Part shown: positions 24,655 through 37,282 of the stretch, in pieces
How the letters are laid out: every line of letters starts with the position of its first letter
Numbering within the stretch: position 1 is the stretch's first letter
From: Nymphaea colorata
Taxonomy: Eukaryota > Streptophyta > Magnoliopsida > Nymphaeales > Nymphaeaceae
Assembly: GCF_008831285.2 (NCBI RefSeq)
Contig: NC_045138.2
Coordinates: 9,641,205 to 9,705,204 of the forward strand
Direction: 5' to 3'
DNA: 64,000 nucleotides
Translations under genes and position numbers: made by a program
The notes under the pieces: generated by a model
Told to the model about the DNA's origin: nothing
The model's input: only the letters and a program-made list of their open reading frames with translations
Database searches by the model: none

Positions 24655-24975
24655 TGAAGGCTAGGGTAAGTCTGGGTATCCGGCCGACTTGGCCCGGCCC
24701 GATAAGGAGTCGGGCTCGGGCCGGCCTGACACCTAAAACCTGGGTCTGAACCCGGCCTGATTAAATTTTAAAAATATATATTTTAATATAAAATAATATA
24801 TAAATATAATTAATAGTAATAAAATATTATATATATAATCAATAAAATATGTATTTAAAATTTTTATCAAGCCGAACCGGCTGTCGATCCAGCCCGGTGC
24901 TTTTTTTTTTTTTTGGCCTGATCCCAAGTTAGACCGGCTACAGGGTACGCGACCTGACACGCCCAGCCTTAGACC
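24655..24975. mobile_element. MITE-like block with GC-rich ends and AT-rich centre
   Basis: Both ends are rich in CCGG/GGCC (CCCGGCCCG on the left; GACCGGCTAC and CAGCCCGG on the right) and surround an AT-rich core. The outermost bases are weakly inverted (AAGGCTAGGGT against AAGGCTGGGCG read from the other strand), as in hAT-type MITEs that start GGGCTGGGC. No target duplication is evident. Low-to-moderate support. Confidence 0.4.
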
Positions 24976-25139
24976 AGAGCACACAAAGAGGCTAAGATGC
25001 TCAGGTTCATGTCGGATCTTTCACAATGTGGAGAATTGAGACAAGATATGTGCCATAACGAGCAGTTGTGCGAGGTCAATCGCCTTCACTGTGAAGGATC
25101 AAACTCAACCTTGAGCTTCTGCTTTACGTCCTTGTCATT

Positions 25140-25320
25140 ATCCATGGAGAGGACGACTAAGCACCAATCAGCACTGTAGAGGATGCTCCTCAATCGAACT
25201 ATCAATGGAGGTGAATTGAGCCCGATTGATACTATAAGAAGATGCTCATCAATCAGACGATCCATGGAGAGGTTGATTAAGCTCTAATCAGTATTCCTGA
25301 GGACGTCCATCAGTCGGACG
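25140..25320. repeat. Three ~60-bp imperfect tandem units
   Basis: Units start near 25140, 25201 and 25260 with ATC(C/A)ATGGAG. Each then carries a TTGA/GACTAAG-like segment, an AATCAG/GATTGA core and GA(T/C)G(C/T)(T/C)C(A/C)TCA(A/G)TC. They are diverged but aligned along their whole length. Confidence 0.7.
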
Positions 25321-25839
25321 AGGGGGATGACATTTCCTCAGAGCAGAGTTAGCTCTCGTCCACCTATTTCAAAGCATATATGCTCTCATCGCTTCATGAA
25401 GATTGCAGTCTCCGACTAACCCGTTGCCGCAATCTTCTTCTCCTTCTTTCAGCTGTGTCTCTATCCATCTCGACTTTGCTTTTGTGCTATGAGGAGAGTT
25501 CAGTGGAAGGACTTCATTTACACACCAGCAGGCTGAACGTGTCAAAAAGGCCTAAGCAGCTGAGCTTAGGAGAGCAAAGGAAGAAAGATGTGTCAGGGGA
25601 TGGCAATGGGGAGCATGTCTGAGGAGAACACTAGGAGAGAGAGGAATATGAAGTTTCGAGCTTCTACAAGCAAAAGTGTTTTGCACTTGTTTTCTTTTTA
25701 TTTTGTAAAGATGAACGGATCCAGAGCCGACCCATTTCTTTTCGACAACTGCTACGGTTTAGTAACCATTCCTACTGTTATGTTTGTTGTAGTGTAAACG
25801 GAGATAAGGGCGACTATAAATATCCAAAATACTTTGCTT

Positions 25840-28620
25840 TTAGATTGATGTTTGGGTTTATGATCCAAAAAACAAAATCTAAGATCCAATAAGTCTGATT
25901 CTTCATCCACAATATAACTATTTTAAATCCAAATTTGGTGTTTGATGAGTTCTTGATCCAAAATCCAACACTTAAACCCAAACTCTGAATGGGTTCAAGG
26001 TAGGTTGACGAAAAGGGTTTAACTTGGAAGCCTAGTCTGGTTTAGGATAATTCCTATCTACAAATACCCATGTTTTAGTGATCATAACTGAATTTTATAA
26101 TAAATCCATGTTGAAGGCTTCTATACTTGGACTTGATTCAGTATATAAGTAGGCTTCTGAGGCCTCGCCAGGAACTTATTTGTAAGATTTGGGGACATTG
26201 GTTGAGCACTTTAAGACCATTTTGAGCTAGTTCTTAAAGTACTGAACATGGGACATAGGGTTGGCCTTTGAGAGTGCATCAATTAGGGTTTTAGAAAATA
26301 ATTGTAACGCACTGGAAGGAAATCTTGTTTTTAAAAGTGTATCTGCAAAGAGTTTAAACTAGGTTTAGATGTCTCAGGGCATGCTACTAGACCAGCTGGG
26401 TTTAGCCTTAAGCAGAGGGTGTATGTGCAAGAGATATGGTTCATGTGCATGAATGAACAATTCATGAAATGCATATTTGATATTATATGACGGAATTGAA
26501 TCTACATGTTCAATGCATATTTGAAGCCGTAAATTAGAAATTGAAAGAGCACAAAATTTAAAAGACACATAGATAGAGGTGCATACCTAGCCTCATGCCT
26601 TGCCCTAAAGACATTAACTTAAATGTTACCCTATCAAAACAGATATACTAAACTGAAACATACTAAAGAAAGTAAAGTAAACCTAGGAGCCAAGCAGAAA
26701 ATAAACTAACCTAAGTAGATTGAAAGTGAAAAGGAAATCTAAGCATGCTTTTAAAAAAAGAAAAGAAAGAAAGCATTAAACTGTAAATATGAAAAGAAAG
26801 GAAACGGAAAAGAAATTACCTGAACTTGCTGAAGGCTTGGCCGAGCCTGCTTCCACGACCCCTCCTGTGAGTCTAGATAGGTTCTTGGTTGAGTGCTGCT
26901 GCAACTTGAATGTAAGACCTTACTAAAATATATGAAATTTAAATTGAATTGAGTCAAGCCAATCCAAGTACTACTTTGGAATTTTCACCAATAATAGTAC
27001 CTTATGGCAGTTCTTAAAATTCGTGCCAAAGGAGAGGGACACAAATCCATTTCAATAGTGCTAAGAAAGGTCGATCCCCCATATGGAGATCGAGACATGA
27101 CTAAACCTTTGGTTCCCTTCCTCTAGTCAAAAACAGAAAATTATATTTTATATTGATGATTTCAGGATAAGAATGTTTACTGCGTGCTCAATATGGATCC
27201 AAATTCAATTCCAGGAAAAGTAACACATGCTCGAATAAGTGCTGATCAGTTCATTCTAAACAGTTCGGATTGACACGTGGCATGGAGCCTGAACTATGCA
27301 TGAATATGGAGTGGAGAAAACACACATCAAAAACATATGTTGTAACTGATATTTAGTAGAAAAATGTTCTGACTTTGTACAAAATACCGATTTAAATTTT
27401 GTTTGCATTAGCTTGCTGAGCTGAAAATTTCGCACAGCTCATGTACTCTGTACGAATATTGGCACAAAGTGAAAAATTGACGATGGATTAAATGAATATA
27501 ATGCATAAATGCTCACATGTGGATATTGGATTTAGATTTGATACTAGAATCCAGATCCAGATCCATATCTAATGAAGATTCTAAAAATATGGATAGATGT
27601 GAGGATTTGAATCGTGATCTCATATTGAGATCCGAAATTTGAAATGATGGATCTAGATTTACAAAGGCAGATCACATATCTTAAATTTAGATAAAAGATG
27701 TAGACTTGTGTGAACCTAGGCTTGGCTTAGTTTGGGCTAGGTGGGTTCAGACTCAAACAACTAGTGCTAGACTTGGAGTGGGATCATCTTGATGTAGGTT
27801 CAGACCTAGGATGGGCGCTGAATTTAGCTGGTTAGCCTGTGTTCTATTTTAGGAATCCAGGTTTACGTGGTTCTGGAGTGGGTCAGGCTGGGCATGAGCC
27901 TACTAGGTCCATGTTGACTTGTATAAGAAAGCTAACTTAGGTTTTTGTGGCTCATAAGCTAGGTTCACCAATAAATATGTACATATTAACAAAAGGCCAA
28001 AATGTCCTTGGCACATAAACTGAGCTCAATAGGTTGTGTGGACAAGCTGACCACACATAAAAGTGTGTAAGGTAGCAAGGAGACAACCTACAAAATTTGA
28101 CTGAAAAATGCCTTCATTTTCCCATCAAAAATTCAAAATTTCTAAATTTATGGACCGTAAAATGTCCCATTTTGTGGGGTGTGCATTGGTAATATCGGAA
28201 GTTTTAATCTTGGGTATGTTAGTCTGATCTGAAGCTAGAAATACTTTGCTAAAGAGTATTTGATTGCAATAATATGACAAAATTGAGGAACCGATTCCTG
28301 GATTGACCAGAATTGAGCTCAGAAGAATGAGTTGCATAGATGAGATGTCCAGAACTGGACAACCGTAAATAAATCTGTAGGATGAAAAACAAACTCAATT
28401 CTGAATGATTGGCCTGAAATTAAAGTCATAAATACTAAGATTGAGAACTGAAGAAAACGATTTTAGCTTCCAGCGGACTGACACATTTAGAATCAAGCGA
28501 TAGGTATGTCAGACATTTTTGGCACATGCCAAACATGTCTGTTCCATGATAGGGTACTTATTTTCATACTAGATGAAGGTCTTGCTCATGCAGTAAATTA
28601 TATGTTCAATTTCTTCCTCA
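25840..28620. mobile_element. Diverged retroelement LTR-like sequence, copy A
   Basis: Non-coding sequence that aligns by eye with the longer repeats at 28,690-33,300 and 37,283-45,900. Shared landmarks include the 'CCTAAAGACATTAA' segment, the GCTTGGTTGAGTGCT(G/A) region, GGAGAAAACACACAT, and TGCTCACATGTGGAT. It is more diverged from the other two than they are from each other, so it represents an older or sister copy. No coding region of its own is visible. Confidence 0.55.
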
Positions 28621-28689
28621 TATTGTGCCAAGAATCCTCTACATGCGGCATTATTTAATGAGATGTACAATTGTAGTCGTTGTCCAAGA

Positions 28690-31600
28690 TCCATAATCTA
28701 ATATCCATGATCTGAGGTCCATAATATAAAATCTAAAATCTAATAATTGAGATCCAAATATCATATACTGGAATTAGGTTTAATATCTAGGCTTAAATCA
28801 GTTACAAGGTTAGTGATTTGATTTCAGTGTCTATAATTGAGATTTATGACCCAAATAGGCTAGGGATACGTCAAAAAGACTGGGTTCGGTCTTGCCTACA
28901 CTAAGTTTAAACCTACCTTGGGATAGGTTTGACTATAGTAAATGGGTTTTGTGTTAGTCAAACCATGTGGCATATGCTATCAACTTTATTCATTTCATAT
29001 GTGGTTGTCTAAAGACGTTTGACTATACCTATGCTATGAGACTAGGTTTATAAGTAGTAAGCTCTAAGATCAGTCCGAGCTGGGTTTTTGAGAGTTGAAC
29101 TAAGATTAGACTCTTTGCCTGCATGACCCAGGTTTTCAAAATCATGTAAAAAGATTTATTTTAAAAAGCATTTTACAGAAGGCTATGATTTGACGATTCT
29201 AGTGTGAGGACCAAACTGGATCGAGGTTTTCACAAACCTAGGCTGATGCACACACGGTATGTTACTAAGCTGACCTAGTTTGGTTTCAAACAAGAGGTGC
29301 ATGTTGGTACAAGGTAATCTAGTGCATATTTAAATAGATATACAATTCATGATTAAAGAAAGTATAAGAATTAACTATGTTCTATATGCATTTAAGTGAG
29401 AACTAAATAAGCAAAAACATGAAACTAAAAGAAAGAGACAAGGAAGAGAGGGGCATACCTAACCCCTCGGCCTACACTAAAGACATTAAAAGAAATCTAA
29501 TCTAGAAAATAAACATGATAAACTACAAGTTTATCAAAACTTAAGCAAGAAATAAACTAAACTAAACATGCTAAAAACAAAAACAAAACAAAAGAAAGCG
29601 CTAAATTGCAAAAAAAAAAAAAAGAACATAGAAAAGAAATTTCCAGATGATGGTGCCCTTAGTTGAGCTTGCTCACAGACCTCTACCTTGAGTCTGGCTG
29701 GATTTTGGTTGAATGTTAATGCAGCTGGAACCAAGACTTAGAAAAGACTAAAAATTTAACTTGTTTTGAGCTAAATCCTTTTTTGAGTACCCGGTTGAAA
29801 TTTTTTCAACTTTTTAGGCTTCTCTAGGAATAGCTCAAGTGCAAAGAAGTGAGAGAGGGAGAATCTCATATAAGAGAAAAGGGGCATTTCCTTTTCTCGC
29901 TATCGATACATGAGTAAATTTTTAACACTCTATCTCCTCTTTCAACTCAAAACCATAAGTTAAAAGCTTGTTTCCATTCAAGTTTTGCTTGTTGTGATCT
30001 CGTCCAGACATTGAATTTGACTCCACGAAAAGCCACATGTGTACGTAGCAGTGTTGATCGATTTCTGATAAAGTATTCAGATTGACATTGACCATGGAGA
30101 ATAAATGATGTGAGAATATGAAGAGGAGAAAACACACATTGAAAACTTCATTCTAAAACTTGATATGAATTAAAAAAATGTTCATTTTGGCCACACAAAG
30201 ATGCCAATTTTGATTATGTCTGTGCCAAACTACCAACAAAGAATTCCACACATTTCAAGTGCTTATGTGGGGATTGACATTAAGCATGTAGTGAGAAAAT
30301 TACAATGCATTTTTGAGATATAATGTGCATTTAGCTGACATGTGGATCCTAGATTTAGGTTTGATGCTGAGACCTAGACTTAGGCCCATATCTAAAAAAA
30401 AAATTAAAAGATGGATCCAAATATGGTATTGGGATTTGGATTATGATTTAATATCTCAGATCTAAAATGAGAATAATGGATTTTGATATATAAAGATAGA
30501 TCTCATATTGAAGACTAGGATATGAGATCCAGATATGGAAATAAGACTTTGTTGAATGATTGGGATGTGAAATCGAAATCTAAAAGTAGGATGGACTTGG
30601 ACAAGGCTTGAGCTTGGCTAGGTGGGTTGAAGTTGTATGACATGGAATGGACCTGAGTTGGGTTTAGTTTCAAAAAATTGGGTTTAGACCTAGGTTGGTC
30701 GTAGGTTCATTGGTTTCACCGTAGGTGCTGTTTTTAAAAAAGCTAGTTTTAATGAGAAATTTGGGGAGGCATAGACTAGACTCAACCCTACCAGATCCTT
30801 GAAACTTGTATGAAAAACTAACTTAAGCTCATGTGACTCTTAAGTTAGGTTTTATGAAAAGTACGTGCGTGGTGGCAATTGACCAAAATGGTATTGTATA
30901 TGTGATTTTAGGATGCATGTGATTTTAAGCTAAAATGACTTCAAATAAGGGGATTGCCTTGAACTAAGGCTCTAGGAATCAAAGAAAATCATAAACCAAG
31001 CTATATGTGACATATACCTAGGTTTATGGAGAAGAGCATGGTTAAAAATGACCATTTTGTCCTTATGTGTATTTGTGAAGTTCTAGATGAGTTTTGTCAA
31101 TCTGACTGAACCAGCCTTTGGCCAGACTCCTAATAAACTCTTAACTAAATGTTGTTGAAAAATTCTTCTTGGATTGCTCAAAATCAAAAACAAATTTTTA
31201 CCAACCCATATGTGACACATTTATAAAGGGAAATCGAAGAAGGCATAAAATGCAGTTTTATTAAAATTGGCATAGGTGTAGCTAAGGGTGCTTGAAAAAC
31301 CTACTTTCCTATAAGAACTTGCTGAAAGATAAAAAAAAACTTTAGTTTTGCAAAATTGAGCTTCAAAACAGTTTATAATGTGTAAAAGGTACCAAAATGA
31401 GCTCCACGGCCTTTATAACTAAATTGAACTCAAACAAGAAGAAATGAACTCAAACTGAACTAAGGTAATATTGATTTATACAAAACCAACATAGTCCCAA
31501 CTTGGTTTTAGCTCACTCTCTATTATTGAGCTCAAATTCAGTTAAAACCTCTGAAAATAGGAAAGAGAAAGTGCTTTGAATTGAATTAAACGTTAACCAA

Positions 31601-33300
31601 AATGTAAACTCAAACCAAACTAAAAGAAGCATGATTTTTATAGAATAAACATGGTCCTACCTTAATTCCAACTCACATTTTTGGGTTGAACTCAAATTCA
31701 GCTCAAACACTTAAAAATAGATGAGAGGACGTGCTCAAAACTGAATTAAACTCAAATTAGGATGAATGAGCTCAAACCTAACTAAAGAAAGATTGATTTT
31801 TACTGATAAACGTGGTCTTAGCTTTGTTTCAGCTCACTGTTCTGGATAGAGCTCAAATCTAGCTTAAACCATTGAAAGTTGGAGAGGAAGACCAAGTGGC
31901 AATCAACAAGTTAATATAAGACTGAAACTTGGGATAGGTAGCTCAAATTAAGTGAAATAAAACTTTCTCTCTCTTAAGGTCAACTTGTTTTGATTAGGTT
32001 GAATTAAAGATCACAGGTGTGAGTTTTGGGAGCTCATTTGAGCTATAAACATGATGGCTTCATATTGGGATAACCCTAGTCCGCAACCCCTCATGTCATG
32101 TAAAGTTGAGAAATAGCCTAATTGCTCAAATGTTAGGTGATTTTTGAAATTTTGGTGAAAAATTACTACTTTTTTGGTTGAGATGCCAAGATTTAGGAGC
32201 CAAATGGTAATTTCTAGCTTGTACAACCTAGGTGGTATGAGTCTTGGTATTCAATGCCGGCATAAAAAGTGATTGTTTGGCTCACAAATGGCCCTTTATT
32301 CTTCAAATTTGTCTTTGAAAACTAATTTAGAAATCTCATGGTGAAGAGTAAAATAGTCATTTAGACATGTGAAAATTTTGGGTGTTCATTGATGGCCTCT
32401 TTACTGCTACACCGGGAATCATGCTTAACGGGAAAGACAGAACACCCATCCTAAAAATGGTAAACTTAGTGAAATCAGGTTTGCGAAATAGAAAATCTAG
32501 TTTGAAATAGATATATGAAAAAAGATGCCCAGTGTGGATACTGATGCAATGCTTGTGAAAAATGCTTGAAAATCATTATAAATTCTTTGTGTTGGAGTAC
32601 TAGTATTCTTGCTCACATAAAATGTAAACGCTTGTGTAATGCATGTGTTTGTATGCTTGTTTGTGCTGAAGTACAAAAACCTTACATAAATGTGAGTGCT
32701 TGTGAAATACTTGTAAAATTCATGCAATATAATGCATGTGCTTGTATGCTTGTTTGCATTGAAGCACAAAAAATCTCACATAATTGTGAGTGCTTGTAAA
32801 ATGATTATGCACTTGTAAAATGCTTGTAAAATTTGGTAAATTCTTTTCCTTGTATCTCTTAGATCTTGTAAGGACTTGTATGATATCATTTACTGCAAGA
32901 ACGGATTCTTTTAGTCAATTGTAATGAGGTTCGTTTGAGACGGTTATTTTTCCATTTCCACATGATAAGCCATGTAGAGTTGCTCTTTATGTCATAGGTT
33001 TTCTTATTGTCACTGTCTTGACTCTCTCTGTAATTACAGAACCTTATGTTTTTATTTGTCAAAGAATTCTTGATTTGTGTGACCTTGGCTTTTCAGGCAT
33101 GAATTTTGCTTGTTTGTTACTTGAATTTGGCTATTTTTGGCTCTTTTGGCTTTGTTCTTGCTTTCTTTATATTTTAAGCCAACTTTCACTTATAACAGAA
33201 TTACCTCACCACCTTACCAGCTACTACGAGGCTCCATCCCTTTGATGGTCATGTAGCTTTGTCATGTGCAATGTCGTTCCTATCAGCTTTCTACTGAACC
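28690..33300 (-). repeat. Giant LTR-like repeat, copy B (Ty3/Gypsy, Tat/Ogre-like)
   Basis: A ~4.6-kb non-coding stretch homologous to copy C (37,283-38,940 plus 43,700-45,900). Both begin at the same homologous point, next to TCT(A/G)ATATCCATG. They share many blocks, such as CACTAAGTTTAAACCTACCT, GTAAATGGGTTT, AGCCACA(T/C)(A/-)TGTG and the ACCTCACCACC-TACTAC segment near the far end. In the minus-strand orientation of the coding remnant at 35.7-37.3 kb, B would be the 3' LTR. LTRs of this size are known from Ogre/Tat elements. Exact ends were not resolved. Confidence 0.55.
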
Positions 33301-35420
33301 ATTGTAAAGAGTTTTGGGTCGATAGACCTCATACCAGTTGGTCTTATGGTACTAAGTGTAGAACACCCCTAGGACTTATTCGCTCGTGCTCAGAAGACTT
33401 TAGAAGATAGAACTAGACAAATGCTCATATATCATATAATTTCTTAGAATAGATGCAATTCGTCTTTATGCCAACCTAACACTTTTGGGTACTAATATAG
33501 TGGAATGACTACATTTGCCTAGATCCTATCTCTCAATGCTTCTTTTTTTTTTTACGTTTTGCTTACTTTACTTGGGTCAACTAAGTCACTCATTATCTAA
33601 TTGAATCTTGATAAGCTCTTGTTTTACTAAGGGGTTGAAACTAGTGACATTTCATAGACATTTTATCCCTTTGTTTCCTTGAGCTTTCTTCATGGCTTAT
33701 AACATGGTCATATCAAAATTTTCATTTTTTATTGATTGTGAAATCATTGGCTAAATTTTTATTGCCCTCTTTAGATAAATGAAAATCATTTGGTGCTTGT
33801 AAGATGCAATATGATAACTTGTTCAGAGTACTTATCATATTTGAAATGCTTGTGTGTAACAACTCAACCCACTTCTAGGCTTGGGCCTCTGGTTTGGCAG
33901 ATCCCAACCCGCCCACTAGCAATTTCGGCTCCAACCTCAAAAAGAATAAGAATTAGGACAATCATCTATTTAATAAATTAAACCCCTTTTATAAGCTCTT
34001 GAAGACAATCTTCAATACGGGAATAAATTTTTAGGGTGTTTCAATTCACCCCTTCTTAAGGCACATGCATCCACCCATGTGGGACCTTAGGTCCGAGTGT
34101 TGAACTGGCTCTGATACCACTATAACAACTCAACCAACTTCTAGGCTTGGGCCTCTGGTTTGGTGGATCCCAACCAACCCACTAGCAATTTTGGCTCCAA
34201 CCTCAAAAAAGTTAGGAACCATAACAACCATCTATTTAACAATCTCTTTTATAAGTCTTTGAAAATTCCTCACAATCTTCAATATGAGACTAAATTTTTG
34301 GGGGTTACATCGTGTGCCCTAAAATGCAAAAATGTGCATTGATGTGAGAAAATGTACACTGAAGTGCAAAAAGTATGTGTTGAGGTGCGTATACTTGTGT
34401 GTGATGAAGCACAAAAATCTTATACTAGAGTACAAAATCTAGTACAAGGTCTTACACTAGAGTACAAACGTCTGAAACTTACGTAGATTATTATGTTCAC
34501 TTGTTTGTGTTGAAGCAAAAAAACTTATACCAAAGCACATTTGCTTGTGTGCACAAAAGTGCAAAAATCTTACAACAAAACAAGAGGACTTGTGTGTGCC
34601 AAAACACAAAAAATTATGCACTAGTAAGTTCACTTGTGTGTATTAAAGCAAGAAAGTGTTATGCCAAGACACATTCACTTGGGGGCACCAAAGCACAAAA
34701 ACTTATACCAGAACATAGGAATTTGAAAACTTGTGTATGCTGGTACATTTACTTGTGTGTTGAAGTATGATAATCTTATGTCGGGGCACATTCAATTTGA
34801 GGCACCGAAACACAAAATCTTTAATTAATGCATGTTTCTGTAAAACTTGTTGTGTCGTAGCATGAAATTTTGAAAACTTGTGAAATTTAGTTGCACCGAA
34901 GTGTGATCTTATGTGAAAGCATAAAATTTTAGAAACCTGTGAAAATTTGAGTGCATCGTACTGATGTTGAAAACTTGTATGCATGAAAATGTGAAACTAA
35001 AAAACTCGTGAAAACTTATATATGATCGAAAAACTTGTGTTTATACTGATGTGCGAATTTGCAAATTGTGCTCACATAGGTGTAAAATTAGAGAATCTTG
35101 TGTGCAATGATGTGAAAATTTTGAAAAACTTGTATGCGGGTGGGAAACTTGTAGGCATTGAAATGTAAATTTTTAAAATTTGTATGAATTGAAGTGCAAA
35201 ATTGAAAAACATGTGTGCAGGGTGGTGCAAAATTTGAAAAACTTGTATGCATCGTGGTGCAAAATTTAAAAAACTTGTGAAATGTGAAATTAGAAAGCAT
35301 GCATGCTACCTAAGTGTAGCATGCAGAATTTGAAAAATTTGTGCAAAATTTGAACTTGTATGCACCATAATGTGACATTCAAAAACCTTGTAGTAAATGT
35401 TTGAAAACTTAAGGTTCTTG
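32560..35420. repeat. Degenerate ACTTGTG minisatellite
   Basis: A long run of irregular ~30-50-bp units of the form (A/G)CTTGTGTGCA-GAAGT/CG/ACAAAAA-CTTA. It is densest at 34,320-35,420, with a weaker patch at 32,560-32,830. Units vary in length and sequence and no open frame is maintained. It lies between LTR-like copy B and the integrase remnant, where Tat/Ogre elements carry long untranslated tracts with tandem repeats. Confidence 0.6.
33855..34309 (-). mobile_element. TRIM (terminal-repeat retrotransposon in miniature)
   Basis: 455 bp made of two 189-bp LTRs (33855-34043 and 34121-34309) around a 77-bp interior. In minus orientation the interior begins with the primer site TGGTATCAGAGCC (34119-34107), one base from the upstream LTR. 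It ends with a polypurine tract AAGAAGGGG next to the downstream LTR. LTR ends are TG(T/A)AAC and GTTACA, one of them mutated (TATAAC at 34121). Flanks are TTGTG (33850-33854) and TCGTG (34310-34314), a 5-bp target duplication with one mismatch. It has no coding capacity and would need proteins from another retrotransposon. Confidence 0.92.
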
Positions 35421-35739
35421 AAAAACTTCAAAAAACCTGAAAGATTGGCATATACTTGAATGTGAGGACTTGTGGAATAATTGTTTTCATACTCAAAAGT
35501 CTCCTTTCAAAATATTTTGGGGTCAGTTCTCTATGTGACTTGTGATGCTCCTTTTATAAAAAGATGCAACTGTATGAAGGCTGGTAAAGGGAATGTGTGC
35601 ATAGAGATATGAGACTAGTCCGTCCATCAAAGAGAATTTATATTGACATAAAAATTTTGATACAAATGAATTATACCTATAATTTCTTCAAATGGAAAGC
35701 ATTTATATGATCAAATATTTCAACTCCATCGGCATCAAT

Positions 35740-36640
35740 TAGTTGATATGAATTCTCTAGCAGAACTTCTAAAATGACATACGACCCATCCTAATTTGGT
35801 ACCTATTTTCCTCAAGAATGATTTTTCCATGAGAGGGTTGATCTTAACATTGTCTCATTGATTTTGAAATTCTGCTCAATCACTGATTTGACATATTGTT
35901 AGACTACCCTTTACTGATATGCTTCAGTGTGTTCCACTACTTGCAATCTCTTCTTTTCAACCAGGTCTAACTGTAACATCGCTGCTTTTGGTATTGGTTC
36001 GTGGTGTAATTAATAACAAATGCAAATTTGTTGCATATGTAAATGAAGGACTACATCTATGTGATATACTAGTTTTACTGGGGTAGCATTGATACAAGTT
36101 CTTGTTGTAGTCCTATAAGCCCATAATATATCATGTAATTTTTCATGCCAATCTCGGCTAGTCTCCACAGATCTTGAACTTTGAGCAGAAATCGCGCATC
36201 GTCTCATTCTTAAAATGTGTTTATTACTAGACACAATACCATGCAACACTCTGAACCTTCATAAGACATTCTTGTAAATGAAAGAGACAACATGCCTGCC
36301 TTTCACTATTCTCTAGGTGATGGCTTCCACCCACTTGGTTAAATATTCTATTGCAACAAGGAAATGTTTGTGCCCATTTGATGCATGGGGATGGATGGGT
36401 CCTACTACATCAAATGCCTACATTGAAAAGGGCTGTGGTGATATAATAGAATGTAAAAATGTAGCTGGTCGAAGTAGGACTTTTGCATGGATCTGACATT
36501 TCAAATACCTTTTAGCAAACTTGTGTATCGTGTTGCATAGATGGCCAATAGTAACATGCTCAAATCAAGTGCTTGGCCAAAGTTTGATATCCGGCATATC
36601 CCTTATAGATTCCTTCTTGAGCTTCCTGGATCATTTTTTG
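35740..36640 (-). pseudogene. Ty3/Gypsy integrase remnant
   Basis: Minus-strand translation in shifting frames gives the middle and end of a Gypsy integrase. It includes a TIHKFAK-like zinc-region tail, HFLVAIEYLTKWVEA (the core around the second catalytic Asp), DWHEKLHDILWAYRTTTRT, then EHTEAYQ and an SLSWKNHS-like C-terminal part. Stops and frameshifts are frequent, so it is dead. The WHEKL-LWAYRT form is typical of the plant Tat lineage. Confidence 0.85.
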
Positions 36641-37006
36641 AGCTTCTTGCTGATCAAGAGATCTTGAATATTTTGAACTAAATCTGCATCTCTATAATAT
36701 CCTTGGGCATATCTTAAGGAAATTCACCTGTTTCCATGTAATATTGGAAGTTTATACCAAGAAAGTTTGTCTGAATCTATTTGGTTTATTTGTTCTAGAG
36801 GGTAGAATGCTGGTTGAGTCAGTCTTTCCACCTTGAAAGCTCTGCATGGTTCATTCTTCTTAAAATGATAATGAATCCAAAAGGCGGTCAGATTGTCTAC
36901 AAATTGATTGAACTCCTCCTGATATGAAATAACTATAATTCCTTGATTGCTACACTAAGGCTCGAGTGACTTTCTGATAAGGTGCTAATTTAGGATCTTT
37001 TACCTT

Positions 37007-37282
37007 TTATTCTTCATTAACTTGATTTCTGATTAGCAGAGAATCACCATAAGTACAAACTTTTCTGACACTGAAACTGAGTAGCTTTTTGAGTCTATGT
37101 ATCAATGCTTTATACCCGGCCATGTTATGAGTGCATGTGAATTCCAACTTGAGAAAATAAAGGATCATCTCCTTTTCAGGAGTGAGCAGAAGAACCCCAA
37201 TACCTATTGTGGCCATGTTATTGGAGCCATCAAAGAACATTGTCCATGATTGAGTTGTTTCAATGTGCAATCTGATATCCAT
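37007..37282 (-). pseudogene. Ty3/Gypsy archaeal-type RNase H (aRNH) remnant
   Basis: A 91-codon minus-strand frame with WTMFFDGSNN (first catalytic Asp), GIGVLLLTPE and the LEFTCTHNMAGYKALIHRL segment. This matches the RVT_3 (archaeal-like) RNase H that Tat elements carry between the reverse transcriptase RNase H and integrase. The conserved Glu in the usual N-M-A-E-Y-E-A-L motif is Gly here, removing a catalytic residue. Reverse transcriptase, protease and gag are missing: the LTR-like repeat begins directly at its N-terminal side. Confidence 0.8.

Noticed and set aside
33855-34309. Direct repeats initially considered as a CRISPR-like or simple tandem duplication
   Set aside because: The primer site, polypurine tract and 5-bp flanking duplication show that they are the LTRs of a TRIM.
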